A stretch of 64,000 bases of DNA from UBA1422 sp041752735 (GTDB taxonomy: Bacteria > Bacillota > Clostridia > Peptostreptococcales > Anaerovoracaceae): NCBI GenBank assembly GCA_041752735.1, contig JBGSVW010000020.1:1-64000 (forward strand), given 5' to 3'. The notes beneath the pieces were generated by a model. It ran no database searches and was not told where the DNA came from. It was given only the letters and a program-made list of their open reading frames with translations. The position numbers and the translations under genes were made by a program. The stretch's first letter is position 1, and the number at the start of each line of letters is the position of its first letter. Below are positions 51,120-60,507 of this stretch, one piece after another.

Positions 51120-51151
51120 AGAGGTAATGGCATTTGCTGTTACCTCTTTTT
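51120..51151 (+). terminator. Glycine riboswitch expression-platform terminator
   Basis: AGAGGTAA (51120-51127) and TTACCTCT (51140-51147) form a stem followed by TTTT, 26 bases ahead of the gcvT ATG. Confidence 0.88.
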
Positions 51152-51176
51152 GTATCCACGAAATAAGGAGGATCTC

Positions 51177-52271
51177 ATGAAAAGGACACCGTTTTATGAA
51201 AAGCATGTTGAGAGCAATGGCATGCTCATTGACTTTGGGGGATGGGAGCTACCGGTGGAATACACTGGAATTATCCCTGAACATGAAGCCGTACGAAGCA
51301 CCGCCGGATTGTTTGATGTATCCCACATGGGTGAGGTGACAGTAGAAGGCAAAGACGCAGAGGCTTATGTCCAAAAGATGATAACCAACGACATCTCCAC
51401 AATGGGACCGTATCAGATTTACTATTCGCCCATGTGCTACCCGGATGGTGGTGTTGTGGATGACCTATTGGTCTATAAATACAATCCGCAAAAATACTTT
51501 ATCGTCATCAATGCAGCCAACACCCAAAAGGATGTGGCTTGGTTTTTATCTCATATCACAGAAGATGTTGTGGTGGAAGATGTTTCCGCCAAGTACGCCC
51601 AATTGGCACTGCAAGGACCCAAAGCCCAGAAAATTCTCCAAAAGCTGACAGATATGGATCTAGATGAAATCGATTTCTTCCATTTCTGCGAACATGTGAC
51701 CTTGGGAAAGGTAGAGGCTTTTGTATCCAGAAACGGTTATACGGGAGAAGACGGTTTTGAAATACTCATAGCACCAAAGGATGCCGGTATTCTTTGGGAT
51801 GCAATGATGGAAGCCGGAAAAGACGAAGGATTAATTCCTTGTGGCCTAGGGGCCAGGGATACCTTGCGTTTTGAAGCCTGCCTTCCCCTATATGGTCATG
51901 AAATCACCGAAAACATATCACCCCTTGAGGCAGGATTGGGTTATTTCGTCAAACTGGATAAAGAGAATTTCATAGGTCGGGATGCGCTGCGAAAACAAAA
52001 AGAGGAAGGTCTGAACCGGAAACTGTGTGGCATTGAAATGGTAGAACGAGGCATTCCAAGGGCCGGGTTCCCCATCTTTCATGAGGGTCGTCAAATCGGT
52101 CACGTTACAACAGGAAGTTACTCTCCAACCTTAAAGAAAAATATTGGATTGGCGCTATTGGATATGCCTTATACTTCATTGGACACCATTGTGGAAGTCG
52201 GCATTCGGGAGAAAAAACTTAAGGCGAAAGTCATTCCAAAACAGTTTTATCAAAAGAAATACAAAAAATAA
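51177..52271 (+). CDS. gcvT: Glycine cleavage system T protein (aminomethyltransferase)
   Basis: GcvT takes the aminomethyl group from the H-protein lipoyl arm to tetrahydrofolate, releasing ammonia and making methylene-THF. The 364-residue protein has family marks FYEKHVESNGMLIDFGGWELPV, FDVSHMGEV, NGYTGEDGFEI and LRFEACLPLYGHEI. ATG at 51177 is chosen because AAGGAGG lies 7 bases before it; an in-frame upstream extension would run back into the terminator and aptamer. It is the first gene of the gcv operon under the glycine riboswitch. Confidence 0.96.
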   Translation: MKRTPFYEKHVESNGMLIDFGGWELPVEYTGIIPEHEAVRSTAGLFDVSHMGEVTVEGKDAEAYVQKMITNDISTMGPYQIYYSPMCYPDGGVVDDLLVYKYNPQKYFIVINAANTQKDVAWFLSHITEDVVVEDVSAKYAQLALQGPKAQKILQKLTDMDLDEIDFFHFCEHVTLGKVEAFVSRNGYTGEDGFEILIAPKDAGILWDAMMEAGKDEGLIPCGLGARDTLRFEACLPLYGHEITENISPLEAGLGYFVKLDKENFIGRDALRKQKEEGLNRKLCGIEMVERGIPRAGFPIFHEGRQIGHVTTGSYSPTLKKNIGLALLDMPYTSLDTIVEVGIREKKLKAKVIPKQFYQKKYKK

Positions 52272-52334
52272 AACCAAAAAATTACGAAAACAAATGGAAG
52301 CTACTGTATATAGTAAGAAACGAGAGGTAAAAAA

Positions 52335-52733
52335 ATGAAAATTTTAGAAGAACTAATGTACACAAAAACCCATGAATGGATCAAATTGGACGACCACAAA
52401 GCAACGATTGGTTTGACGGATTATGCGCAGAAGCATTTGGGTCAGATTGTTTTTGTAGATTTGCCTAACGTTGGTGAACACATTGACGAATTGGGACAAC
52501 TGGCGGAAGTGGAATCCGTCAAAGCTGTTTCGGAAGTCTACTCCCCTGTGTCCGGTAAAATAATTGAAATTAATGAAGACCTGCTGGACAATCCGGGACT
52601 AATCAACGAAGAACCCTATGAAAACTGGTTGGCAACCATTGAAACAAATGGGCCACTGGTGACAAGTAATTTATTGAATTCGGAAGAATATAGAAAACTC
52701 TGTGACCAGTTGGAGGAGGAGGCAAAGCAGTGA
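52335..52733 (+). CDS. gcvH: Glycine cleavage system H protein
   Basis: GcvH carries the lipoyl arm between P, T and L proteins. The 132-residue protein has lipoylation Lys63 in VESVKAVSEVYSPVSG, and opens with the family's YTKTHEWIK. GAGAGGTAAAAAA lies before the ATG. Its stop overlaps the GTG start of gcvPA. LplA and LpdA for its lipoyl arm are encoded downstream. Confidence 0.96.
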   Translation: MKILEELMYTKTHEWIKLDDHKATIGLTDYAQKHLGQIVFVDLPNVGEHIDELGQLAEVESVKAVSEVYSPVSGKIIEINEDLLDNPGLINEEPYENWLATIETNGPLVTSNLLNSEEYRKLCDQLEEEAKQ

Positions 52734-54067
52734 CCAGATATATTGGACTCACTGATGCGGACAGGCAGATGATGCTTTCGGAAATCGGAGTTTCCGATAT
52801 TCAGGGGTTATTTACGGATGTTCCTGATTCGGTGCTTCTTAAACGAAATCTAGACCTGCCAAATCCCATGTCAGAAATGGAAGTCGTAAAACATTTAAAA
52901 ACTCTTGCGGCGAAAAATATCGATGTGGACCACAATGTTTGTTTTCTTGGAGCCGGTGCCTATGACCACTTTATTCCTGCCAATATTGGCGCGCTTTTAT
53001 CCAGGCAGGAGTTCTACACCGCATACACTCCATATCAACCTGAAATCAGCCAGGGGACGCTCCAGTCCATCTTTGAATATCAGACAATGATTTGCGAATT
53101 GACTGGAATGGATGTGGCAAACGCTTCCATGTATGACGGAGCAACTGCGTTGACGGAGGCTGCGATTCTTGCCGCAGATGCCACAAAGAAAACTGAGGTG
53201 TTGGTTGCGGCCAATATCCATCCGGAAAGTATGCAAGTATTGAAAACCTATGCCAAATTCCGAAGCATTCAGGTTACAGAAGTAGGCTGTCCAGAGGGAC
53301 AAATCGACCTCACGGACCTGCGAGGAAAATGCAATGAAAATACCGCTGCGGTGATCCTGCAAAACCCCAATTTCTTTGGGATTATCGAAGAAGTTGATCG
53401 GATTGCGGAGTTGGTTCATCAAAATAATAGCCTGTTGATTGTCAGTGCTGACCCCATTTCCCTGGCCCTATTGAAAAGTCCCGGGGAGTTGGGGGCTGAT
53501 ATTGTGGTTGGTGAGGGACAATCCCTTGGAAATCAGTTGAATTTTGGAGGGCCTTACCTGGGGTTCTTCGCCGCCAAAGAAAAATGGATGCGAAAAATGC
53601 CCGGTCGAATCGTCGGGCAGACAGTGGACAAGGAAGGAAGGCGGGGCTTTGTTTTGACCTTGCAAACAAGAGAGCAACATATTCGAAGAGAAAAAGCAAC
53701 CTCAAACATATGCTCCAACCAAGGGCTGAATGCCCTGGCGGCCACCATGTATCTGACATTCATAGGAAAGGAAGGACTCAAAGAAGTTGCAGAACTGTGC
53801 CTGCAAAAGGCTCATTATACTTATGATAAACTTTTAAGCACCGGCAAGTTCAAGGCAGCGTTTGAAAAACCGTTTTTCAAAGAATTTGCTGTCATCAGCC
53901 AAAAGCCGGTCGATGGCCTGAACCGGGATCTTTTGGAAGAAGGATTCATCGGCGGTTATCCCTTGGATCGTAATTTCCCGGACATGAAAAACGGATGGCT
54001 GGTCAGCGTCACTGAAAAAAGAACAAAGGAAGAAATCAATTCTTTTGTGAGAGAGGCGGCGGAGTAA
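52730..54067 (+). CDS. gcvPA: Glycine dehydrogenase (decarboxylating) subunit 1
   Basis: This is the non-PLP half of two-subunit glycine decarboxylase. The 445-residue protein has canonical segments FLGAGAYDHFIPANI, YTPYQPEISQGTLQSIFEYQTM, ASMYDGATA and RTREQHIRREKATSNICSNQ-type end. It uses GTG, overlapping the gcvH stop by four bases, with GGAGGAGG upstream. It is the reference for the divergent paralog at 19.0-20.4 kb, which differs in the substrate loops. Confidence 0.95.
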   Translation: MTRYIGLTDADRQMMLSEIGVSDIQGLFTDVPDSVLLKRNLDLPNPMSEMEVVKHLKTLAAKNIDVDHNVCFLGAGAYDHFIPANIGALLSRQEFYTAYTPYQPEISQGTLQSIFEYQTMICELTGMDVANASMYDGATALTEAAILAADATKKTEVLVAANIHPESMQVLKTYAKFRSIQVTEVGCPEGQIDLTDLRGKCNENTAAVILQNPNFFGIIEEVDRIAELVHQNNSLLIVSADPISLALLKSPGELGADIVVGEGQSLGNQLNFGGPYLGFFAAKEKWMRKMPGRIVGQTVDKEGRRGFVLTLQTREQHIRREKATSNICSNQGLNALAATMYLTFIGKEGLKEVAELCLQKAHYTYDKLLSTGKFKAAFEKPFFKEFAVISQKPVDGLNRDLLEEGFIGGYPLDRNFPDMKNGWLVSVTEKRTKEEINSFVREAAE

Positions 54068-54068
54068 T

Positions 54069-55523
54069 ATGAAAGAGAAAGCATTGATTTTTGAAATGAG
54101 CAAGCCAGGCTGCAAAGCATATTCCTTGCCGGCATGTGATGTGCCTGTCAGAGAACCCAGCGCATTGATTGGATCAGAATACCTAAGGAACCAAGACCCT
54201 GCGCTTCCCGAAGTCAGCGAGTTGGATGCGGTTCGTCATTTTACCCAACTTTCCCAGCGTAATCACGGAGTGGACTCCGGATTTTATCCGTTGGGAAGCT
54301 GCACCATGAAATATAATCCCAAGGTAAACGAAGCAGCAGCCAGCTTTGATGGATTTTTAAAACTTCATCCATACCAAAGTGCAGACGCTACTCAGGGAGC
54401 CCTTGCAGTGATGTATGAACTATCTCAAATGTTGGCGGAAATCACCGGCATGACGAAAGTTTCCCTACAACCTGCTGCCGGAGCTCACGGCGAAGTCACG
54501 GGACTGATGATTATGAAAGCCTATCACAACAGTAGAAATGACGGAAAAAGAACGAAGATTATTGTTCCAGATTCTGCCCATGGTACCAATCCGGCCTCTT
54601 CGGCGGTGGCGGGATTTGACATTGTGGAAGTCAAATCAAATCCTGATGGCGGCGTTGATCTGGACAGTCTGCGGGCGTTGATGAGCGACGATATCGCAGG
54701 GCTGATGCTGACCAATCCCAATACATTGGGGTTGTTTGATCCCAACATTATAGAAATAGCGGACATTGTCCACCAAGCAGGCGGGCTGCTTTATTATGAC
54801 GGCGCTAACCTAAACGCGGTGATGGGTATTGCACGACCCGGAGATATGGGATTTGACGTGGTCCATGTGAATCTGCACAAGACATTCAGCACCCCACACG
54901 GCGGTGGCGGACCTGGGGCAGGGCCGGTTGGCGTGAAGGAATCTCTTGTTCCGTTCTTGCCGGTTCCCGTCGTTGAAAAAAGAAACGAAACATATTTTCT
55001 GGATTCAGACAAACCCTTAACCATTGGTAGAATCAAAGGATTTTATGGAAACTTCGGCATCATGGTCAGAGCTTACACGTATATTTTGAGCATGGGCGCC
55101 GACGGCCTGAAAGACGTCTCGGAAACCGCCGTGCTCAATGCCAACTATATCGCAGCAAAGCTAAAGGACGTATACAAACTACCATATAATAAGATTTGCA
55201 TGCATGAATGCGTCCTGTCCGGCGATTATCAGATGAAACATGGGGTTTCCACCTTGGACATCGCCAAAAGACTCCTGGATTTCGGATATCATCCACCCAC
55301 CATTTATTTTCCACTGATTGTCCATGAAGCCATGATGATTGAACCTACCGAATGCGAAAGCAAGGAAACACTGGACGAATTCATCGACGTGATGCGTGCC
55401 ATCGCCAAGGAAGCGGAAGAAGATCCACAGCGAGTAAAAGGGGCACCTTACACCACCGTCATCTCTAGGTTGGATGAAGCTTTGGCGGCACGACAACCCA
55501 TCCTGAAATGGACCAAGGAGTAA
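54069..55523 (+). CDS. gcvPB: Glycine dehydrogenase (decarboxylating) subunit 2
   Basis: This 484-residue PLP half has YPLGSCTMKYNPKVNEAAA, DSAHGTNPASSAVAGF and PLP Lys271 in NLHKTFSTPHGGGGPG, all canonical. It decarboxylates glycine and loads the aminomethyl group on GcvH. It begins 1 base after gcvPA and is followed by lpdA after 5 bases. Confidence 0.96.
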   Translation: MKEKALIFEMSKPGCKAYSLPACDVPVREPSALIGSEYLRNQDPALPEVSELDAVRHFTQLSQRNHGVDSGFYPLGSCTMKYNPKVNEAAASFDGFLKLHPYQSADATQGALAVMYELSQMLAEITGMTKVSLQPAAGAHGEVTGLMIMKAYHNSRNDGKRTKIIVPDSAHGTNPASSAVAGFDIVEVKSNPDGGVDLDSLRALMSDDIAGLMLTNPNTLGLFDPNIIEIADIVHQAGGLLYYDGANLNAVMGIARPGDMGFDVVHVNLHKTFSTPHGGGGPGAGPVGVKESLVPFLPVPVVEKRNETYFLDSDKPLTIGRIKGFYGNFGIMVRAYTYILSMGADGLKDVSETAVLNANYIAAKLKDVYKLPYNKICMHECVLSGDYQMKHGVSTLDIAKRLLDFGYHPPTIYFPLIVHEAMMIEPTECESKETLDEFIDVMRAIAKEAEEDPQRVKGAPYTTVISRLDEALAARQPILKWTKE

Positions 55524-55528
55524 TTTAT

Positions 55529-56956
55529 ATGAACAAAGAATTGGTAATCTTGGGCGGGGGACCCGGCGGTTATGTAGCCGCCATACGGGCAGCACAACTG
55601 GGGATCTCCGTCACACTTATCGAGCAAGATCAAATTGGCGGAACTTGCCTGAACTACGGCTGTATCCCAACCAAGTCCTTTTACAAGAATGCAGAAATGC
55701 TGAGCATGATTCAAAAGTCGGAAGAATTTGGTGTTTTGTTTTCAGATACCAACTTCTACTTTGACATGGTAAAAGTGCTGGACCGAAAAAATGAAGTAGT
55801 AACAAGAGTCCGTGAAGGCGTGGAACAACTTCTCAAGGGTAACCGGATTGAAGTCATATATGGCACTGCCACTTTTGTGGGGGCCAAAAGGCTTGAATTG
55901 ACAGACGGAAGCGGTAACATTACGCAAATCGAAGCAGACCGGATTATCATAGCTACCGGATCTAAAGCCGCACCGCTTACTGAGCCAGGCATGGACTCCA
56001 AAAAAGTGATTACCAGTGACGAAGCCCTGGAACTTTCCTATGTGCCCAATCGGTTGCTAATCTATGGTGGCGGGGTCATTGGTGTGGAGTTTGCTGGCAT
56101 CTTTGCCTCCTTTGGCAGCGACGTCACCATCATCAAATATCGGCCCAGACTGATTCGAAGCTTGGACGAGGAAGTCTCCAAACGGCTGGGCGTCTATCTA
56201 AGAAAAAAGAAAATTAAATTTGATATCGGCGTAAAAATCAAAGAGGTCATTGAAACCGACCATGGGCTTACCGTTGTTACCGAGACGGACAGCGGCATAA
56301 AAGAATACTACTGTGATTTGCTCCTTGGTGCCACTGGACGAGTTCCAAATATCGACGGACTGAATTTGGGATCAACCGGCGTCGCCTTCACGGAGAAAGG
56401 CATTGCGGTAGACCATAACTACCAGACTTCAGCCAGAGGCATTTATGCCATCGGCGATGTGACCGGCGGTCAGATGCTGGCGCACATCGCCTCCGAAGAA
56501 GGCAAAATCTGCGTGGAAAATATGCACGCAAAAGGCCAGAGCAAAGACCCATCCAAAGTCAACTATAGTGCCGTTCCTTCCTGCATCTTCTCGTTCCCGG
56601 AAGTAGCAACCGTTGGCATGACAGAAGAAGAGGCCAAGGAAAAAAACCAGGATTACCTGGTTGGGAAAGCCTTATTTGCGGCCAACGGCAAAGCGGTAAC
56701 ATTGGCAGAGACTGACGGGTTTATTAAAGTCATCGTGGATAAGGCGAGCCATGTTATTCTTGGGGTACATATCATCGGACCCCATGCCAGCGACTTGATA
56801 GCAGAAGGAATCCTGGCAGTAGATCGGAGAATGACCATCGAAGAAATCGGCGAGGCGATACATCCCCATCCAACCCTTTCCGAAGCCTTTTGGGAAGCGG
56901 TCATGGATGCCAAAGGATTGGCAATTCACGGACTTCCCCGTCCCCAGAAAGAATAG
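55529..56956 (+). CDS. lpdA: Dihydrolipoyl dehydrogenase (L protein)
   Basis: The L protein re-oxidises the dihydrolipoyl arm of GcvH with NAD+. The 475-residue flavoprotein has FAD motif GGGPGGYVAAIRAAQLG, redox disulfide Cys40-x4-Cys45 (GGTCLNYGCIPTK), NAD motif GGGVIGVEFAGIFASFG and C-terminal HPHPTLSEAFWEA with the catalytic His-Glu pair. ATG at 55529 is chosen because AAGGAG precedes it and an earlier start would overlap gcvPB. No lipoyl domain is fused. The stop is TAG. Confidence 0.95.
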   Translation: MNKELVILGGGPGGYVAAIRAAQLGISVTLIEQDQIGGTCLNYGCIPTKSFYKNAEMLSMIQKSEEFGVLFSDTNFYFDMVKVLDRKNEVVTRVREGVEQLLKGNRIEVIYGTATFVGAKRLELTDGSGNITQIEADRIIIATGSKAAPLTEPGMDSKKVITSDEALELSYVPNRLLIYGGGVIGVEFAGIFASFGSDVTIIKYRPRLIRSLDEEVSKRLGVYLRKKKIKFDIGVKIKEVIETDHGLTVVTETDSGIKEYYCDLLLGATGRVPNIDGLNLGSTGVAFTEKGIAVDHNYQTSARGIYAIGDVTGGQMLAHIASEEGKICVENMHAKGQSKDPSKVNYSAVPSCIFSFPEVATVGMTEEEAKEKNQDYLVGKALFAANGKAVTLAETDGFIKVIVDKASHVILGVHIIGPHASDLIAEGILAVDRRMTIEEIGEAIHPHPTLSEAFWEAVMDAKGLAIHGLPRPQKE

Positions 56957-56966
56957 GAGGCATTGC

Positions 56967-57947
56967 ATGTCAGAAACAATCAAACCACGGATCATCCATT
57001 CTACTTCATATAATCCCTGGGTGAACTTATCCATCGAAGAGTACCTGTTAACCAACGTCAAACCACACGAGGTCATTTTGTACCTGTGGCAAAATGATAA
57101 CACGGTAGTAATCGGCAGGAATCAAAACCCATGGAAAGAGTGTGACTGCGAAGCATTGACAACCGACGGAGGAAAACTAGCCCGCCGTCTGTCCGGCGGA
57201 GGTGCGGTGTTCCATGATCTTGGCAATCTGAATTTCACCTTTATCATGAACAAGAAACATTATGATGTGCGAAAGCAACAAATGGTCATCGTTGATGCCC
57301 TTAAGAAACATGGCATCGAAGCTGTGTTTTCCGGACGTAATGACATGCTCATTGACGGCAGAAAATTTTCCGGCCATGCCTATTACAGCAATGGAATCAA
57401 CTCTTATCATCACGGAACCATCCTGGTCCATACGGACTTCGAGAAACTAAGCGGATTCCTAAACCCATCGGCAGAAAAGATTAAGTCCAAAAGCGTGGCA
57501 TCCGTCAAATCAAGAGTCATCAACATTGTTGAAGTCTTTCCTAGCATGACTTCGGATATGGTCAAACAAAGCATGTCCGAAAGTTTTGCTGCGTACTATG
57601 GTGCAGCGGCCAGCAGCAATTTTGAGAGCACTCCGGACGCCATCATCGAACTCTACGAAAAATACTCGTCCTGGGAGTGGTGTTACGGGAAAAGTCCCGC
57701 CTTTGATGTTACCCATGGAAAACGATTCGACTGGGGCGAAGTGGAAATTAACCTTTCTCTTCAAAAGGGTCTCATCAAAGAGGTGAGGATTTACACCGAT
57801 GCCATGGACGTGGAACTGTTCGACCGACTTTCCTCAGAGCTGCATGGCTTATCCTATCAAAAAAACGTCCTGGCGGACGCAATGAAACAAAACATATCGG
57901 ATGAAACCGCCCAGAAGGACTTGGTGGATTGGATCAAAGGTTGGTAG
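56967..57947 (+). CDS. lplA: Lipoate-protein ligase A
   Basis: LplA activates free lipoate with ATP and attaches it to GcvH and other acceptors. The 326-residue protein has RRLSGGGAVFHDLGNLNFTF (the RRxSGGGxV/A motif), NDMLIDGRKFSGHAY with the catalytic Lys, and a C-terminal accessory domain (about 240-326). The ATG at 56967 has GGAGG upstream, 10 bases after the lpdA stop; an earlier start would overlap lpdA. It is the last gene of the operon. The stop is TAG. Confidence 0.94.
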   Translation: MSETIKPRIIHSTSYNPWVNLSIEEYLLTNVKPHEVILYLWQNDNTVVIGRNQNPWKECDCEALTTDGGKLARRLSGGGAVFHDLGNLNFTFIMNKKHYDVRKQQMVIVDALKKHGIEAVFSGRNDMLIDGRKFSGHAYYSNGINSYHHGTILVHTDFEKLSGFLNPSAEKIKSKSVASVKSRVINIVEVFPSMTSDMVKQSMSESFAAYYGAAASSNFESTPDAIIELYEKYSSWEWCYGKSPAFDVTHGKRFDWGEVEINLSLQKGLIKEVRIYTDAMDVELFDRLSSELHGLSYQKNVLADAMKQNISDETAQKDLVDWIKGW

Positions 57948-57991
57948 ACTAACAAATTTCGGTACTACTTGAATAGTTTGAGACAAATAGA

Positions 57992-58023
57992 AAAGCGAAG
58001 CGCGTATTTAAGCTTCGCTTTTA
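57992..58023. terminator. Bidirectional terminator between lplA and the EamA gene
   Basis: AAAGCGAAGC (57992-58001) and GCTTCGCTTT (58012-58021) form a stem with T-runs on both strands, between two convergent genes. Confidence 0.88.
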
Positions 58024-58025
58024 TG

Positions 58026-58925
58026 CTATCTTTTATGAAAGCTACCAATCCGTATCACGCTGAACAGCACGCCAAAGATGATAAGCGCACCACCGAGGAC
58101 AAAGGTGAGGCTGAGCTGTTCGCCCAACAAGAGAATACCCAGCAAAGCCGAAACCAAAGGCTGAACCGGATAGAACATGGAGCAGGTGGCGGCGGGGACC
58201 AAGCTTAGGGCCTTGTTCCACAAGATGAACGAAAGGCCGGTGCTGATAACTACTATAAACAGAAAAGAGAAAACAAACATGGGCGTGATGGCGGAAAAGT
58301 CCATGGGATCCACAACCTGCTGGTAGACGCTGAAAGGAAAGGCTGCGATAGCGCAGATGAACATGCAAAGAATGGTAACCACCAAGACATCATATTTTTC
58401 TGAGACAAATCGGACCATTACAGATCCATACGACCAGAAAATAACAGCGCCACAACTTAGGATGGCGCCCAACAAGGAATCAGTACCATTGATTTGCCCG
58501 ATGATTAAAACGGTTCCAGCCAAAGCGCAGAACACAGAAAAAATCTGTCGCTTGTTGGCTTTTTCTTTCAGTATGAACATTGCCATCAGAATAATAATGA
58601 CCGGGTTTGTTGAGTTGATCAGGGAGGCCAAAGAAGCATCACAGTAGTCCGTACCAAGCAGCTGGAATCCGATTCCAAGAAAATAACCAACCAAGCCGAT
58701 TAACAAGATATATTTGATATCCGGCTTTTTCACCCGGATGTTTTTTAACTTTCCGCCTCTAAAAAAATAAACCCCCAGCAAGATGCTACCGCCTAATGAA
58801 AACCGGTAAAACAAAAACGCCATGGGGGGCAATAAAACAAAAACATATTTCGAAAAAACATACATGCTCCCCCAAATTACAGTGGTCAAGAGCAGGTAAA
58901 TATATGCTTTTGTATGGTTCTGCAT
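58026..58925 (-). CDS. EamA-family (DMT) transporter
   Basis: This 299-residue inner-membrane protein has about ten transmembrane helices in two EamA repeats. The repeats begin YLLLTTVIWGSMYVFSKYV and SLLGAILSCGAVIFWSYGSVM, and the second ends in SMFYPVQPLVSALLGILLLGEQLSLTFVLGGALIIFGV, a strong family mark. Drug/metabolite transporters export amino acids or other small metabolites; the substrate cannot be told here. It is convergent with lplA. Its ATG is 64 bases downstream of the plsC stop. The stop is TAG. Confidence 0.9.
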   Translation of the reverse strand: MQNHTKAYIYLLLTTVIWGSMYVFSKYVFVLLPPMAFLFYRFSLGGSILLGVYFFRGGKLKNIRVKKPDIKYILLIGLVGYFLGIGFQLLGTDYCDASLASLINSTNPVIIILMAMFILKEKANKRQIFSVFCALAGTVLIIGQINGTDSLLGAILSCGAVIFWSYGSVMVRFVSEKYDVLVVTILCMFICAIAAFPFSVYQQVVDPMDFSAITPMFVFSFLFIVVISTGLSFILWNKALSLVPAATCSMFYPVQPLVSALLGILLLGEQLSLTFVLGGALIIFGVLFSVIRIGSFHKR

Positions 58926-58989
58926 ATGTGAACTCCTTGTTGAGATTTATTTGGAATGATTAGGATTTGTTCAGGATTGCCGTGGTTTA

Positions 58990-59739
58990 TTAGGACTTGT
59001 TCTCTAGGGCTACCAATTTGTCCAACCCTTCCTGAATCACAGCTTTGACTTGCTCGGGTAAATCTCGTTCCTGCTCTCGAGTCAACCCTTTTGTGGGGAT
59101 GGCAGGATGAACCATGACCTGGACAGGCGCACCTGTCATAATGCCAGTGTCTTCAAAGGTGCGATAGGTGCCGTTGATGGTAACAGGAATAATGGGTACG
59201 CCGGGTTTCGTGGCCAATTTAAATGCTCCGGGTTTGAAATCACCCATCTTGATGCCTCGACTGCGGGTGCCTTCCGGGAAAACAAGAATAGAAAATCCCA
59301 TTTCCAAATATTCGATGCCGGTCTTGATGGACTGAAGGGAAGCTCGAGGATCCTCCCTCATGAGGAAGACAGCACGGACGCGGTCAATCCATTTTCCATA
59401 GAGGGGAACCTTGGACAGTTCAGCCTTTGTGACGAAACTAAACTGGATTGAGTCTAATGCGGCACACAGTGCAACGATATCCGCTGCAGCCTGGTGATTG
59501 GATACATATAATACAGGACCTTCCTTTGGAAGGTTTTCTTTTCCATAAACCGTAAGGGTTGCACCAAAAAGCGCCGCCAACTTGCTGCCCCATGTGGTGG
59601 TTGCTGCTAGAATCGCAGCCTTTTCCCGTTGGACATCACCCGCCGCCCTAGCCTGGGCGATTTCTTTTTTGTGTTCGGTCAGGTATCGGAGCGCATAATA
59701 TGCTTTGATGATGCTTGTCAGATTTGGAAGTATCTTCAT
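58990..59739 (-). CDS. plsC: 1-acyl-sn-glycerol-3-phosphate acyltransferase (PlsC-like)
   Basis: This 249-residue acyltransferase transfers acyl chains to lysophosphatidate. It has the catalytic H-x4-D motif as NHQAAAD (block I), the F-P-E-G-T-R-S-R block III, and PVTINGTYR as block IV, with one N-terminal membrane-associated helix. It begins 3 bases after mtbC, so it is co-transcribed with the methylamine operon, an unexplained link. Confidence 0.9.
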   Translation of the reverse strand: MKILPNLTSIIKAYYALRYLTEHKKEIAQARAAGDVQREKAAILAATTTWGSKLAALFGATLTVYGKENLPKEGPVLYVSNHQAAADIVALCAALDSIQFSFVTKAELSKVPLYGKWIDRVRAVFLMREDPRASLQSIKTGIEYLEMGFSILVFPEGTRSRGIKMGDFKPGAFKLATKPGVPIIPVTINGTYRTFEDTGIMTGAPVQVMVHPAIPTKGLTREQERDLPEQVKAVIQEGLDKLVALENKS

Positions 59740-59742
59740 GGA

Positions 59743-60405
59743 TTAATCCCTTTCTTGTTTGCGTTCTTCAATGAGTCGTAATGCCGTTCTGGCGGCTTCA
59801 ATGGCATCTTCGCTGTAAGCGTCGGCACCGATGCGTGCGGCCCACCTTAGGGTGCATGGGGCACCTCCCACCATGGTCTGAAATTTTCCGCGCAATGCCA
59901 TTTTATTCAGTAAGGCTTCTAGCTTCCGCTGTTCTTTTAATGTGGAGGTTAAAAGTGCGCTGGTGGCGATGATGTCCACTTGATGCTCGATGGCTTTTTC
60001 GATGATGGTTTCAACTGAGACTTCCCGACCGATGTCAATCACATGAAGCCCATAAGCTTTCATGGTAGATGCTACAATGCCTTTGCCGATTTCGTGAACA
60101 TCCCCTTCCACCGTGGCAATCAACACACGGCCTTTGGCAGCGGTTTCTTCGACGCCGAGCAGGTGATCAATGGTGGAGAGAACTTTTTTCATGACTTCAG
60201 CTGAATACAAAAGCTCGGGCAGGGAGATTTCTCCTTTTTCGAATGATTCTCCCACAGACATGTTACCGGGAGAAAATCCTTTTTGGAGCAACTCAATCAA
60301 GTCGACTTCCGCTTCGGAAGCCAATTGAATCAAATCCATTGCACGGTCTTCGTTTGCGTCCAAAATGGACTGCCGTGCATCCTGAAATAAATCTGCCAGA
60401 TTCAT
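59743..60405 (-). CDS. mtbC: Dimethylamine corrinoid protein MtbC
   Basis: MtbC carries the corrinoid that MtbB methylates with a methyl group from dimethylamine. The 220-residue protein has an N-terminal helical cap (B12-binding domain 2, residues 1-85) and a Rossmann-like B12-binding domain. The lower-axial ligand His104 lies in GDVHEIGKGIV (D-x-H-x-x-G). TSALLTS and MVGGAPCT are also typical. ATG at 60405 is chosen because AAAGGAACG precedes it; longer starts would run across the hairpin and promoter-like region. Confidence 0.9.
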   Translation of the reverse strand: MNLADLFQDARQSILDANEDRAMDLIQLASEAEVDLIELLQKGFSPGNMSVGESFEKGEISLPELLYSAEVMKKVLSTIDHLLGVEETAAKGRVLIATVEGDVHEIGKGIVASTMKAYGLHVIDIGREVSVETIIEKAIEHQVDIIATSALLTSTLKEQRKLEALLNKMALRGKFQTMVGGAPCTLRWAARIGADAYSEDAIEAARTALRLIEERKQERD

Positions 60406-60430
60406 GCTTTCGTTCCTTTTCATCCCACTA

Positions 60431-60458
60431 ATTGTATCATAAAATACAGAACAAACAA
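60431..60458 (-). promoter_or_regulatory. Possible internal promoter before mtbC
   Basis: On the minus strand TTGTTT (60458-60453) and TACAAT (60436-60431) are 16 bases apart. With the hairpin upstream, mtbC-plsC may also be expressed apart from mtbB. Confidence 0.4.
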
Positions 60459-60507
60459 GAATACAATACAACTTGAATAAGCGTATCAAGTATAAACTAC
60501 AAAGAAA

